DNA from: Calliopsis andreniformis
Lineage: Eukaryota; Arthropoda; Insecta; Hymenoptera; Andrenidae
Reading direction: 5' to 3'
Length of the DNA stretch: 64,000 nucleotides
Assembly: GCF_051401765.1 (NCBI RefSeq)
Contig: NW_027480440.1
Coordinates: 4,898,001-4,962,000, forward strand
Shown here: piece by piece, positions 1 through 12,324 of the stretch
How the letters are laid out: every line of letters starts with the position of its first letter
Numbering within the stretch: position 1 is the first letter of the stretch
The notes under the pieces: model-generated
The model's input: only the letters and a program-made list of their open reading frames with translations
Databases searched by the model: none
What the model was told of the DNA's origin: nothing
Translations under genes and position numbers: made by a program

Positions 1-137
1 CCTCAATCCACAACCCTCAATCCTCAATCCTCAATACTCAATCCTCAATCCTCAATCCTCAACCCTCAATCCTCAGTCCTCAAACCGCAATCCTGAATCC
101 TCAATCCTGAATCCTCAATCCTCAGCCCTCGGTCCTC

Positions 138-259
138 AACAATCAGTGGTCCATCCTCAATCCTCAATAGAATATCATGATTTCACAATTTTCAATACTC
201 AATACTCAACCTGCAATCTTCAAATCTCTATCCACAAACATCAATTCTCATCACTCAAC
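138..259 (+). repeat. Anchor block class a (exemplar; 20 copies)
   Basis: This AT-richer block is recognised by AGAATATCATGATTTCACA, preceded by AATCAGTGGTCCATCC and followed by CTCAACCTGCAATC. It divides exactly into 7-mers (TAGAATA, TCATGAT, TTCACAA, TTTTCAA and so on), so it is a run of diverged heptamers. AGAATA starts at 169, 2581, 4978, 7418, 9781, 18508, 20597, 33497, 34972, 36319, 37986, 43151, 44626, 45973, 47640, 49596, 51404, 54234, 56042 and 62596. The copies at 33497 and 43151 share CTTGATTT in place of CATGATTT, as expected of 9,654-bp duplicates. Early copies have CACAATTTTC; most later ones have CACAGTTTTC, with 49596 reverting to the A form. Confidence 0.93.
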
Positions 260-941
260 CCTCAACACTCAGTCCCCAATCCTCAATATTCAAGCCTCAA
301 TCCTCAATCCTCAATCCACAATCCTCAACATTAAATCCTCAATACCCAATCTTCAATCCTCAATTCTCATCCCTCAATCCTCAATTCGCAATCCTCAATC
401 CTCAATCTTCAATCCTCAATCCTCAATCCTCAATCCTCAATCCTCAATCCTCAATCCTCAATCTTCAATCCTCAATACTCAATCTTCAATCCTCAGTCCT
501 CAATTCTCAATCCTCAATCCTCAATATTCAATCCTCAATACTCAATATTCAATCCTCAATCCTCAATACTCATTCCCCAATCCTCATTCTTCAATCCTCA
601 TCCTTCAATCCTCAATCCTCAATCCTCAGTTCGCAATCCTCAATCCTCAGTCCTCAGACCTCAGGCATCAACACTCAACCCTCAGTCCTCGTTCTCAATC
701 CACAACCCTCAATCCTCAATTATCAATCTTCATTCATCAATATTCAACCTTCAATCCTCAATGCTCAATCCTCAATCCTCAATCCTCAATGTTCAATCCT
801 CAACAGCCAATCCTCAATCTTCAATCCTCAATCCTCAATCCTCAATTCTCAATCCTCAATCCTCAATCCTCAGTCCTCTCTCCTCAAACCCCAATCCTGA
901 ATCCTCAATCCTGAATCCTCAAGCTTCAGCCCTCAGTCCTC

Positions 942-1063
942 AACAATCAGTTGTCAGTCCTCAATCCTCAATAGAATATCATCAATTCACAGTTTTCAAT
1001 ACTCAATACTCAATCTGCAATCTTCAAATCTCTATCCACAAACACCAATTCTCATCATTCAAC
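942..1063 (+). repeat. Anchor block class c (exemplar; 8 copies)
   Basis: Marked by AGAATATCATCAATTCACAG, an upstream AAGCTTCAGCCC (HindIII-type AAGCTT) and a downstream AACACCAATTCTCATCATTC. AGAATA starts at 973, 5810, 8222, 21288, 31674, 41328, 62170 and 63184. The copies at 973, 5810, 8222 and 21288 have ATCCACAAACACC, while 31674, 41328, 62170 and 63184 have ATCCAGAAACACC. That splits the class into two sublineages, an early-window and a late-window group. Confidence 0.92.
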
Positions 1064-1488
1064 CCTCAACACTCAGTCCCCAATCCTCAATATTCAATCC
1101 TCAATCCTCAATCCTCAATCCACAATACTCAACCTTCAATCCTCAATACTCAATCATGAATCCTCAATCCTCAATACTCAATCCTCAATTCTCAATCCTC
1201 GATCGTCAATCTTCAATCCTCAATACTCAATCATCAATCCTCAATCCTCAATCCTCAATCCTCAATCCTCTATCCTCAATAGTCGATCTTCAATCCTCAA
1301 TACTCAATATTTAATCTTCAATCCTCAATCCTCAATCCTCAATCCTCAGTCCTCAGTCCTCAATCTTCAATACTCAATACCCAATCTTCAATCATCAATT
1401 CGCAATCCTCAATCCTCATTCGTCAATCCTCAATACCCAATCCTCAATCTTCAATCCTCAATCCTCAATTCTCAATTCTCAATCCTCA

Positions 1489-1560
1489 ATCCTCAGACCT
1501 CAGACATCAATATTCAACACTCAGTCCTCGTCCTCAATCCACAACCCTCAATCCTCAACC
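1489..1560 (+). repeat. Second anchor family, GACATCAATATTCAACAC (exemplar; at least 32 copies)
   Basis: A block reading CAGACCTCAGACATCAATAT followed by TCAACACTCAG, then TCGTCCTCAATCCACAACCC. GACATC starts at 1503, 1803, 3111, 3411, 6340, 6640, 8752, 9052, 10311, 10611, 15027, 15806, 18157, 20232, 21056, 21818, 22118, 33125, 34614, 35961, 37635, 42779, 44268, 45615, 47289, 49231, 51039, 53042, 53869, 55677, 57275 and 58781. Two subtypes exist, CAGTCCTCG and CAGATCTCG (the latter with a BglII-type AGATCT). The TCGTCC word is a 6-mer, so each copy shifts the heptamer register by minus one. Looser relatives (GGCATCAACACTC, AAACATAAATATTC) are not counted. Confidence 0.9.
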
Positions 1561-2412
1561 TTCAATCTTTAATCATCAATATTCAATCTTCAATCCTCAG
1601 TCCTCAATCCTCAATCCTCAATCCTCAATCCTCAATCTTCACTCCTCAAACCTCAATCCTCAATCCTCAATGTTCAATCCTCAATACCCAATTCTCAGTC
1701 TTCAATCCTCAACCCTCAATCCTCAATCCTCAATCCTCATTCTTCAATCCTCAATACCCAATCCTCAATCTTCAACACTCAATCCTCAATCCTCAGACCT
1801 CAGACATCAATATTCAACACTCAGTCCTCGTCCTCAATCCACAACCCTCAATCCTCAACCCTCAATCTTTAATCATCAATATTCAATCTTCAATCCTCAA
1901 TCCTCAATCCTCAATCCTCAATCCTCAATGTTCAATCCTCAATACCCAATCCTCAGTCTTCAATCCTCAACCTTCAATCCTCAATACTCAATCTTCAATC
2001 CTCAATCCTCAGCCCTCAATCCTCAATTCGCTATCCTCAATAGTCGACCTTCAATCCTCAATACTCAATATTCAATCCTCAATCCTCAATCCTCAATCCT
2101 CAATCATCATTCTTCAATCCTCAATACCCTATCCTCAATCTTCAATCCTCAACACTCAATCCTCAATACCCAATCCTCAATCTTCAATCCTCAATCCTCA
2201 ATCCTCAATTCTCAATCCTCAATCCTCAATCCTCAGATCTCAAAACATGAATATTCAACCCTCAGTCCTCGTCCTCAATCCACAACCCTCAATCCTCTAT
2301 CCTCAGCCCTCAATCCTCAATCTTCAATCCTCAATCCTCAATCCTCAATCCTCAATCCTCAATCCTCAATCCTCAATCATCAATCTTCAATCCGCAATAC
2401 TCAATCTTCAAT

Positions 2413-4859
2413 CCTCAATCCACAACCCTCAATCCTCAATCCTCAATACTCAATCCTCAATCCTCAATCCTCAACCCTCAATCCTCAGTCCTCAAACCGC
2501 AATCCTGAATCCTCAATCCTGAATCCTCAATCCTCAGCCCTCGGTCCTCAACAATCAGTGGTCCATCCTCAATCCTCAATAGAATATCATGATTTCACAA
2601 TTTTCAATACTCAATACTCAACCTGCAATCTTCAAATCTCTATCCACAAACATCAATTCTCATCACTCAACCCTCAACACTCAGTCCCCAATCCTCAATA
2701 TTCAAGCCTCAATCCTCAATCCTCAATCCACAATCCTCAACATTAAATCCTCAATACCCAATCTTCAATCCTCAATTCTCATCCCTCAATCCTCAATTCG
2801 CAATCCTCGATCGTCAATCTTCAATCCTCAATACTCAATCATCAATCCTCAATCCTCAATCCTCAATCCTCAATCCTCTATCCTCAATAGTCGATCTTCA
2901 ATCCTCAATACTCAATATTTAATCTTCAATCCTCAATCCTCAATCCTCAATCCTCAGTCCTCAGTCCTCAATCTTCAATACTCAATACTCAATCTTCAAT
3001 CATCAATTCGCAATCCTCAATCCTCATTCGTCAATCCTCAATACCCAATCCTCAATCTTCAATCCTCAATCCTCAATTCTCAATTCTCAATCCTCAATCC
3101 TCAGACCTCAGACATCAATATTCAACACTCAGTCCTCGTCCTCAATCCACAACCCTCAATCCTCAACCTTCAATCTTTAATCATCAATATTCAATCTTCA
3201 ATCCTCAATCCTCAATCCTCAATCCTCAATCCTCAATCCTCAATCTTCACTCCTCAAACCTCAATCCTCAATCCTCAATGTTCAATCCTCAATACCCAAT
3301 TCTCAGTCTTCAATCCTCAACCCTCAATCCTCAATCCTCAATCCTCATTCTTCAATCCTCAATACCCAATCCTCAATCTTCAACACTCAATCCTCAATCC
3401 TCAGACCTCAGACATCAATATTCAACACTCAGTCCTCGTCCTCAATCCACAACCCTCAATCCTCAACCCTCAATCTTTAATCATCAATATTCAATCTTCA
3501 ATCCTCAATCCTCAATCCTCAATCCTCAATCCTCAATGTTCAATCCTCAATACCCAATCCTCAGTCTTCAATCCTCAACCTTCAATCCTCAATACTCAAT
3601 CTTCAATCCTCAATCCTCAGCCCTCAATCCTCAATTCGCTATCCTCAATAGTCGACCTTCAATCCTCAATACTCAATATTCAATCCTCAATCCTCAATCC
3701 TCAATCCTCAATCATCATTCTTCAATCCTCAATACCCTATCCTCAATCTTCAATCCTCAACCCTCAATCCTCAATACCCAATCCTCAATCTTCAATCCTC
3801 AATCCTCAATCCTCAATTCTCAATCCTCAATCCTCAATCCTCAGATCTCAAAACATAAATATTCAACCCTCAGTCCTCGTCCTCAATCCACAACCCTCAA
3901 TCCTCTATCCTCAGCCCTCAATCCTCAATCTTCAATCCTCAATCCTCAATCCTCAATCCTCAATCCTCAATCCTCAATCCTCAATCATCAATCTTCAATC
4001 CGCAATACTCAATCTTCAATCCTCAATCCACAACCCTCAATCCTCAATCCTCAATACTCAATCCTCAATACTCAATATTCAACCCTCAATCCTCAGTACT
4101 CTATCCCCAATTCTCATTCTTCAATCATCATTATTCAATCCTCAATACCCAATCCTCAATCTTCAATCCTCAGTCCTCAATCCTCAGTTCGCAATCCTCA
4201 ATCCTCAATCCTCAGACCTCAGCCATCAACACTCAACCCTCAGTCCTCGTTCTCAATCCACAACCCATAATCCTCAATCCTCAATCTTCATTCATCAATA
4301 TTCAACCTTCAATCCTCAATCCTCAATCCTCTATCCTCAATACTCAATGATCAATCCTCAACAGCCAATCCTCAATCTTCAATCCTCAATCCTCAATCCT
4401 CAATTCTCAATCCTCAACCCTCAGGCCTCTCTCCTCAAACCTCAATCCTGAATCCTCAATCCTGAATCCTCAAGTTTCAGCCCTCAGTCCTCAACAATCA
4501 GTTGTCAATCCTCAATCCTCAATAGAATATCATCATTTCACAGATTTCAATACTCAATACTCAATCTGCAATCTTCAAATCTATATCCACAAACATCAAT
4601 TCTCATCATGCAACCCTCAACACTCTGTCCCCAATCCTCAATATTCAATCCTCAATCCTCAATCCTCAATCCACAATCCTCAACCTTCAATTCTCAATAC
4701 TCAATCTTCAACCCTCAATCCTAAATACTCAATCCTCAATTCTCAATCCTCGATCCTCTGCCCTCAGTCCTCAAACCTCAATCCTCAACCCTCAGCCCTC
4801 ATCCTCAATCCTCAGTCTTCAATCCTCAATCCTCAATCCCCAATCCTCAATCCTCAATC
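2413..4859 (+). repeat. Higher-order block Y, copy 1
   Basis: Starts like X with a class a anchor (2581). From about 2,800 it continues with the X tail (same sequence as about 1,190 onward, offset 1,608), skipping the class c part. It ends in a class d anchor (4524) with the HindIII-free variant CAAGTTTCAG upstream. It looks like an unequal-crossover product of X. Bases 2,408-4,836 match 9,608-12,036 with a single mismatch seen by eye, at 4,583 (A against C). Confidence 0.85.
4493..4614 (+). repeat. Anchor block class d (exemplar; 7 copies)
   Basis: Marked by AGAATATCATCATTTCA and a downstream CTCATCATGCAACCC. AGAATA starts at 4524, 11724, 13122, 22839, 24427, 25358 and 28757. All but the copy at 4524 are followed 433 bp later by a class e block. 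At 4524 the next block is class a, 454 bp on, which marks a recombinant junction near 4,840-4,870. Copies at 24427, 25358 and 28757 share TTTCAAAGTTTTC and AACAACCAGTTG, identifying them as recent relatives. Confidence 0.92.
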
Positions 4860-7249
4860 CTGAATCCTCAACCCTCAATCCTCAGTCCTCAAACCTCAAT
4901 CCTGAATCCTCAATCCTGAATCCTCAATCCTCAGCCCTCGGTCCTCAACAATCAGTGGTCCATCCTCAATCCTCAATAGAATATCATGATTTCACAATTT
5001 TCAATACTCAATACTCAACCTGCAATCTTCAAATCTCTATCCACAAACATCAATTCTCATCACTCAACCCTCAACACTCAGTCCCCAATCCTCAATATTC
5101 AAGCCTCAATCCTCAATCCTCAATCCACAATCCTCAACATTAAATCCTCAATACCCAATCTTCAATCCTCCATTCTCATCCCTCAATCCTCAATTCGCAA
5201 TCCTCAATCCTCAATCTTCAATCCTCAATCCTCAATCCTCAATCCTCAATCCTCAATCCTCAATCCTCAATCTTCAATCCTCAATACTCAATCTTCAATC
5301 CTCAGTCCTCAATTCTCAATCCTCAATCCTCAATATTCAATCCTCAATACTCAATATTCAATCCTCAATCCTCAATACTCATTCCCCAATCCTCATTCTT
5401 CAATCCTCATCCTTCAATCCTCAATACACAATCCTCAATCTTCAATCCTCAATCCTCAATCCTCAGTTCGCAATCCTCAATCCTCAGTCCTCAGACCTCA
5501 GGCATCAACACTCAACCCTCAGTCCTCGTTCTCAATCCACAACCCTCAATCCTCAATTATCAATCTTCATTCATCAATATTCAACCTTCAATCCTCAATG
5601 CTCAATCCTCAATCCTCAATCCTCAATTTTCAATCCTCAACAGCCAATCCTCAATCTTCAATCCTCAATCCTCAATCCTCAATTCTCAATCCTCAATCCT
5701 CAATCCTCAGTCCTCTCTCCTCAAACCCCAATCCTGAATCCTCAATCCTGAATCCTCAAGCTTCAGCCCTCAGTCCTCAACAATCAGTTGTCAGTCCTCA
5801 ATCCTCAATAGAATATCATCAATTCACAGTTTTCAATACTCAATACTCAATCTGCAATCTTCAAATCTCTATCCACAAACACCAATTCTCATCATTCAAC
5901 CCTCAACACTCAGTCCCCAATCCTCAATATTCAATCCTCAATCCTCAATCCTCAATCCACAATACTCAACCTTCAATCCTCAATACTCAATCATGAATCC
6001 TCAATCCTCAATACTCAATCCTCAATTCTCAATCCTCGATCGTCAATCTTCAATCCTCAATACTCAATCATCAATCCTCAATCCTCAATCCTCAATCCTC
6101 AATCCTCTATCCTCAATAGTCGATCTTCAATCCTCAATACTCAATATTTAATCTTCAATCCTCAATCCTCAATCCTCAATCCTCAGTCCTCAGTCCTCAA
6201 TCTGCAATACTCAATACCCAATCTTCAATCATCAATTCGCAATCCTCAATCCTCATTCGTCAATCCTCAATACCCAATCCTCAATCTTGAATCCTCAATC
6301 CTCAATTCTCAATTCTCAATCTTCAATCCTCAGACCTCAGACATCAATATTCAACACTCAGTCCTCGTCCTCAATCCACAACCCTCAATCCTCAACCTTC
6401 AATCTTTAATCATCAATATTCAATCTTCAATCCTCAATCCTCAATCCTCAATCCTCAATCCTCAATCCTCAATCTTCACTCCTCAAACCTCAATCCTCAA
6501 TCCTCAATGTTCAATCCTCAATACCCAATTCTCAGTCTTCAATCCTCAACCCTCAATCCTCAATCCTCAATCCTCATTCTTCAATCCTCAATACCCAATC
6601 CTCAATCTTCAACACTCAATCCTCAATCCTCAGACCTCAGACATCAATATTCAACACTCAGTCCTCGTCCTCAATCCACAACCCTCAATCCTCAACCCTC
6701 AATCTTTAATCATCAATATTCAATCTTCAATCCTCAATCCTCAATCCCCAATCCTCAATCCTCAATGTTCAATCCTCAATACCCAATCCTCAGTCTTCAA
6801 TCCTCAACCTTCAATCCTCAATACTCAATCTTCAATCCTCAATCCTCAGCCCTCAATCCTCAATTCGCTATCCTCAATAGTCGACCTTCAATCCTCAATA
6901 CTCAATATTCAATCCTCAATCCTCAATCCTCAATCCTCAATCATCATTCTTCAATCCTCAATACCCTATCCTCAATCTTCAATCCTCAACACTCAATCCT
7001 CAATACCCAATCCTCAATCTTCAATCCTCAATCCTCAATCCTCAATTCTCAATCCTCAATCCTCAATCCTCAGATCTCAAAACATAAATATTCAACCCTC
7101 AGTCCTCGTCCTCAATCCACAACCCTCAATCCTCTATCCTCAGCCCTCAATCCTCAATCTTCAATCCTCAATCCTCAATCCTCAATCCTCAATCCTCAAT
7201 CCTCAATCCTCAATCATCAATCTTCAATCCGCAATACTCAATCTTCAAT
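4860..7249 (+). repeat. Higher-order block X, copy 2
   Basis: Anchors: a at 4978, c at 5810, second family at 6340 and 6640. Compared with copy 1 it carries 28 extra bases (four heptamers) near 5,421-5,450, where TCCTCAATACACAATCC appears. A few point differences are visible, for example CAATTTTCAATCC near 5,625 where copy 1 has CAATGTTCAATCC. Confidence 0.85.
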
Positions 7250-9612
7250 CCTCAATACACAACCCTCAATCCTCAATCCTCAATACTCAATCCTCAATCC
7301 TCAATCCTCAACCCTCAATCCTCAGTCCTCAAACCGCAATCCTGAATCCTCAATCCTGAATCCTCAATCCTCAGCCCTCGGTCCTCAACAATCAGTGGTC
7401 CATCCTCAATCCTCAATAGAATATCATGATTTCACAATTTTCAATACTCAATACTCAACCTGCAATCTTCAAATCTCTATCCACAAACATCAATTCTCAT
7501 CACTCAACCCTCAACACTCAGTCCCCAATCCTCAATATTCAAGCCTCAATCCTCAATCCTCAATCCACAATCCTCAACATTAAATCCTGAATACCCAATC
7601 TTCAATCCTCAATTCTCATCCCTCAATCCTCAATTCGCAATCCTCAATCCTCAATCTTCAATCCTCAATCCTCAATCCTCAATCCTCAATCCTCAATCCT
7701 CAATCCTCAATCTTCAATCCTCAATACTCAATCTTCAATCCTCAGTCCTCAATTCTCAATCCTCAATCCTCAATATTCAATCCTCAATACTCAATATTCA
7801 ATCCTCAATCCTCAATACTCATTCCCCAATCCTCATTCTTCAATCCTCATCCTTCAATCCTCAATCCTCAATCCTCAGTTCGCAATCCTCAATCCTCAGT
7901 CCTCAGACCTCAGGCATCAACACTCAACCCTCAGTCCTCGTTCTCAATCCACAACCCTCAATCCTCAATTATCAATCTTCATTCATCAATATTCAACCTT
8001 CAATCCTCAATGCTCAATCCTCAATCCTCAATCCTCAATGTTCAATCCTCAACAGCCAATCCTCAATCTTCAATCCTCAATCCTCAATCCTCAATTCTCA
8101 ATCCTCAATCCTCAATCCTCAGTCCTCTCTCCTCAAACCCCAATCCTGAATCCTCAATCCTGAATCCTCAAGCTTCAGCCCTCAGTCCTCAACAATCAGT
8201 TGTCAGTCCTCAATCCTCAATAGAATATCATCAATTCACAGTTTTCAATACTCAATACTCAATCTGCAATCTTCAAATCTCTATCCACAAACACCAATTC
8301 TCATCATTCAACCCTCAACACTCAGTCCCCAATCCTCAATATTCAATCCTCAATCCTCAATCCTCAATCCACAATACTCAACCTTCAATCCTCAATACTC
8401 AATCATGAATCCTCAATCCTCAATACTCAATCCTCAATTCTCAATCCTCGATCGTCAATCTTCAATCCTCAATACTCAATCATCAATCCTCAATCCTCAA
8501 TCCTCAATCCTCAATCCTCTATCCTCAATAGTCGATCTTCAATCCTCAATACTCAATATTTAATCTTCAATCCTCAATCCTCAATCCTCAATCCTCAGTC
8601 CTCAGTCCTCAATCTTCAATACTCAATACCCAATCTTCAATCATCAATTCGCAATCCTCAATCCTCATTCGTCAATCCTCAATACCCAATCCTCAATCTT
8701 CAATCCTCAATCCTCAATTCTCAATTCTCAATCCTCAATCCTCAGACCTCAGACATCAATATTCAACACTCAGTCCTCGTCCTCAATCCACAACCCTCAA
8801 TCCTCAACCTTCAATCTTTAATCATCAATATTCAATCCTCAATCCTCAATCCTCAATCCTCAATCCTCAATCCTCAATCCTCAATCTTCACTCCTCAAAC
8901 CTCAATCCTCAATCCTCAATGTTCAATCCTCAATACCCAATTCTCAGTCTTCAATCCTCAACCCTCAATCCTCAATCCTCAATCCTCATTCTTCAATCCT
9001 CAATACCCAATCCTCAATCTTCAACACTCAATCCTCAATCCTCAGACCTCAGACATCAATATTCAACACTCAGTCCTCGTCCTCAATCCACAACCCTCAA
9101 TCCTCAACCCTCAATCTTTAATCATCAATATTCAATCTTCAATCCTGAATCCTCAATCCTCAATCCTCAATCCTCAATGTTCAATCCTCAATACCCAATC
9201 CTCAGTCTTCAATCCTCAACCTTCAATCCTCAATACTCAATCTTCAATCCTCAATCCTCAGCCCTCAATCCTCAATTCGCTATCCTCAATAGTCGACCTT
9301 CAATCCTCAATACTCAATATTCAATCCTCAATCCTCAATCCTCAATCCTCAATCATCATTCTTCAATCCTCAATACCCTATCCTCAATCTTCAATCCTCA
9401 ACACTCAATCCTCAATACCCAATCCTCAACCTTCAATCCTCAATCCTCAATCCTCAATTCTCAATCCTCAATCCTCAATCCTCAGATCTCAAAACATAAA
9501 TATTCAACCCTCAGTCCTCGTCCTCAATCCACAACCCTCAATCCTCTATCCTCAGCCCTCAATCCTCAATCTTCAATCCTCAATCCTCAATCCTCAATCC
9601 TCAATCCTCAAT
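7250..9612 (+). repeat. Higher-order block X, copy 3
   Basis: Anchors: a at 7418, c at 8222, second family at 8752 and 9052, at a constant 7,249-bp offset from copy 1 through about 9,600. Near its right end it lacks 49 bases (seven heptamers) relative to copy 1, so the offset changes to 7,200. A C-to-G change at about 7,589 makes CATTAAATCCTGAATACCC, unlike the other X copies. Confidence 0.85.
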
Positions 9613-12040
9613 CCTCAATCCACAACCCTCAATCCTCAATCCTCAATACTCAATCCTCAATCCTCAATCCTCAACCCTCAATCCTCAGTCCTCAAACCGC
9701 AATCCTGAATCCTCAATCCTGAATCCTCAATCCTCAGCCCTCGGTCCTCAACAATCAGTGGTCCATCCTCAATCCTCAATAGAATATCATGATTTCACAA
9801 TTTTCAATACTCAATACTCAACCTGCAATCTTCAAATCTCTATCCACAAACATCAATTCTCATCACTCAACCCTCAACACTCAGTCCCCAATCCTCAATA
9901 TTCAAGCCTCAATCCTCAATCCTCAATCCACAATCCTCAACATTAAATCCTCAATACCCAATCTTCAATCCTCAATTCTCATCCCTCAATCCTCAATTCG
10001 CAATCCTCGATCGTCAATCTTCAATCCTCAATACTCAATCATCAATCCTCAATCCTCAATCCTCAATCCTCAATCCTCTATCCTCAATAGTCGATCTTCA
10101 ATCCTCAATACTCAATATTTAATCTTCAATCCTCAATCCTCAATCCTCAATCCTCAGTCCTCAGTCCTCAATCTTCAATACTCAATACTCAATCTTCAAT
10201 CATCAATTCGCAATCCTCAATCCTCATTCGTCAATCCTCAATACCCAATCCTCAATCTTCAATCCTCAATCCTCAATTCTCAATTCTCAATCCTCAATCC
10301 TCAGACCTCAGACATCAATATTCAACACTCAGTCCTCGTCCTCAATCCACAACCCTCAATCCTCAACCTTCAATCTTTAATCATCAATATTCAATCTTCA
10401 ATCCTCAATCCTCAATCCTCAATCCTCAATCCTCAATCCTCAATCTTCACTCCTCAAACCTCAATCCTCAATCCTCAATGTTCAATCCTCAATACCCAAT
10501 TCTCAGTCTTCAATCCTCAACCCTCAATCCTCAATCCTCAATCCTCATTCTTCAATCCTCAATACCCAATCCTCAATCTTCAACACTCAATCCTCAATCC
10601 TCAGACCTCAGACATCAATATTCAACACTCAGTCCTCGTCCTCAATCCACAACCCTCAATCCTCAACCCTCAATCTTTAATCATCAATATTCAATCTTCA
10701 ATCCTCAATCCTCAATCCTCAATCCTCAATCCTCAATGTTCAATCCTCAATACCCAATCCTCAGTCTTCAATCCTCAACCTTCAATCCTCAATACTCAAT
10801 CTTCAATCCTCAATCCTCAGCCCTCAATCCTCAATTCGCTATCCTCAATAGTCGACCTTCAATCCTCAATACTCAATATTCAATCCTCAATCCTCAATCC
10901 TCAATCCTCAATCATCATTCTTCAATCCTCAATACCCTATCCTCAATCTTCAATCCTCAACCCTCAATCCTCAATACCCAATCCTCAATCTTCAATCCTC
11001 AATCCTCAATCCTCAATTCTCAATCCTCAATCCTCAATCCTCAGATCTCAAAACATAAATATTCAACCCTCAGTCCTCGTCCTCAATCCACAACCCTCAA
11101 TCCTCTATCCTCAGCCCTCAATCCTCAATCTTCAATCCTCAATCCTCAATCCTCAATCCTCAATCCTCAATCCTCAATCCTCAATCATCAATCTTCAATC
11201 CGCAATACTCAATCTTCAATCCTCAATCCACAACCCTCAATCCTCAATCCTCAATACTCAATCCTCAATACTCAATATTCAACCCTCAATCCTCAGTACT
11301 CTATCCCCAATTCTCATTCTTCAATCATCATTATTCAATCCTCAATACCCAATCCTCAATCTTCAATCCTCAGTCCTCAATCCTCAGTTCGCAATCCTCA
11401 ATCCTCAATCCTCAGACCTCAGCCATCAACACTCAACCCTCAGTCCTCGTTCTCAATCCACAACCCATAATCCTCAATCCTCAATCTTCATTCATCAATA
11501 TTCAACCTTCAATCCTCAATCCTCAATCCTCTATCCTCAATACTCAATGATCAATCCTCAACAGCCAATCCTCAATCTTCAATCCTCAATCCTCAATCCT
11601 CAATTCTCAATCCTCAACCCTCAGGCCTCTCTCCTCAAACCTCAATCCTGAATCCTCAATCCTGAATCCTCAAGTTTCAGCCCTCAGTCCTCAACAATCA
11701 GTTGTCAATCCTCAATCCTCAATAGAATATCATCATTTCACAGATTTCAATACTCAATACTCAATCTGCAATCTTCAAATCTCTATCCACAAACATCAAT
11801 TCTCATCATGCAACCCTCAACACTCTGTCCCCAATCCTCAATATTCAATCCTCAATCCTCAATCCTCAATCCACAATCCTCAACCTTCAATTCTCAATAC
11901 TCAATCTTCAACCCTCAATCCTAAATACTCAATCCTCAATTCTCAATCCTCGATCCTCTGCCCTCAGTCCTCAAACCTCAATCCTCAACCCTCAGCCCTC
12001 ATCCTCAATCCTCAGTCTTCAATCCTCAATCCTCAACCCT
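9613..12040 (+). repeat. Higher-order block Y, copy 2
   Basis: Near-perfect copy of 2,408-4,836 at an offset of exactly 7,200 bp, with anchors a (9781), second family (10311, 10611) and d (11724). The match ends at about 12,036, where copy 1 reads CTCAATCCCCAATCC and this copy CTCAACCCTCAATCC. Beyond that point this copy runs into a class e anchor (12157), whereas copy 1 runs into block X. Confidence 0.85.
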
Positions 12041-12324
12041 CAATCCTCAATCCTCAATCCTCAGTCCTCAAACCTCAAACCTGAATCCTCAATCCTGAAT
12101 CCTCAAACTTCAGACCTCAGTCCTCAACAATCAGTTGTCGATTCTCAATCCTCAATAGAATATAGTCAATTCACAGTTTTCAATACTCAATACTCAATCT
12201 GGAGTCTTCAAATCTCTATCCACAAACATCAATTCTCATCATTCAACCCTCAACACTCAGACCCCAATCCTCAATCTTCAATCCTCAATCCTCAATCCTC
12301 AATCCTCGATCCTCAATCTTCAAT
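10927..12324 (+). repeat. 1,398-bp tandem duplication, left copy (overlaps block Y copy 2)
   Basis: Runs from the TACCCTATCC landmark (ACCCTAT at 10,934) through class d (11724) and class e (12157) anchors. The same landmarks recur 1,398 bp later at 12,332, 13,122 and 13,555. It overlaps the end of block Y copy 2, so the two duplications are nested. Confidence 0.82.
12126..12247 (+). repeat. Anchor block class e (exemplar; 7 copies)
   Basis: Marked by GTTGTCGATTCTCAATCC before the anchor, AGAATATAGTCAATTC or AGAATATAATCAATTC at it, and CTGGAG where other classes have CTGCAA. AGAATA starts at 12157, 13555, 23272, 24860, 25791, 29190 and 60528. Four copies (23272, 24860, 25791, 29190) read GGAGTATTTCAAATC, one base longer than the GGAGTCTTCAAATC of the others. 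That single-base gain breaks the 7-bp register and tags a sublineage. Confidence 0.92.

Larger units (their letters stand above)
1..2412 (+). repeat. Higher-order block X, copy 1 (left end cut by window)
   Basis: Contains a class a anchor (169), a class c anchor (973) and second-family anchors at 1503 and 1803, then a tail with AAAACATGAATATTC (about 2,243). It recurs at 4,860-7,249 (offset 4,809 before, 4,837 after a 28-bp indel) and at 7,250-9,612 (offset 7,249). The right edge is set where the sequence of base 12 onward restarts, at about 2,424. Confidence 0.85.

Noticed and set aside
138..259. Anchor block as an inserted mobile element or a tRNA/SINE relic
   Set aside because: It keeps the 7-bp register throughout, lacks terminal repeats, target-site duplications, a poly(A) tail or A/B-box structure, and grades into ordinary heptamers on both sides.
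1200..1210. Small palindromes such as CGATCG, GTCGAC and AAGCTT as functional sites
   Set aside because: They are 6-bp chance palindromes within variant heptamers, repeated only because their higher-order unit was duplicated.
1489..1560. Second anchor family as a promoter or protein-binding site
   Set aside because: The AATATT and AATCTTTAATC stretches are AT-rich, but no paired promoter elements with sensible spacing are visible and copies differ freely.
2589..4451. 620-codon open frame, with an identical-looking copy at 9,789-11,651
   Set aside because: The shared protein sequence only reflects the 7,200-bp DNA duplication. No recognised domain; the same peptide motif arises in every plus frame.
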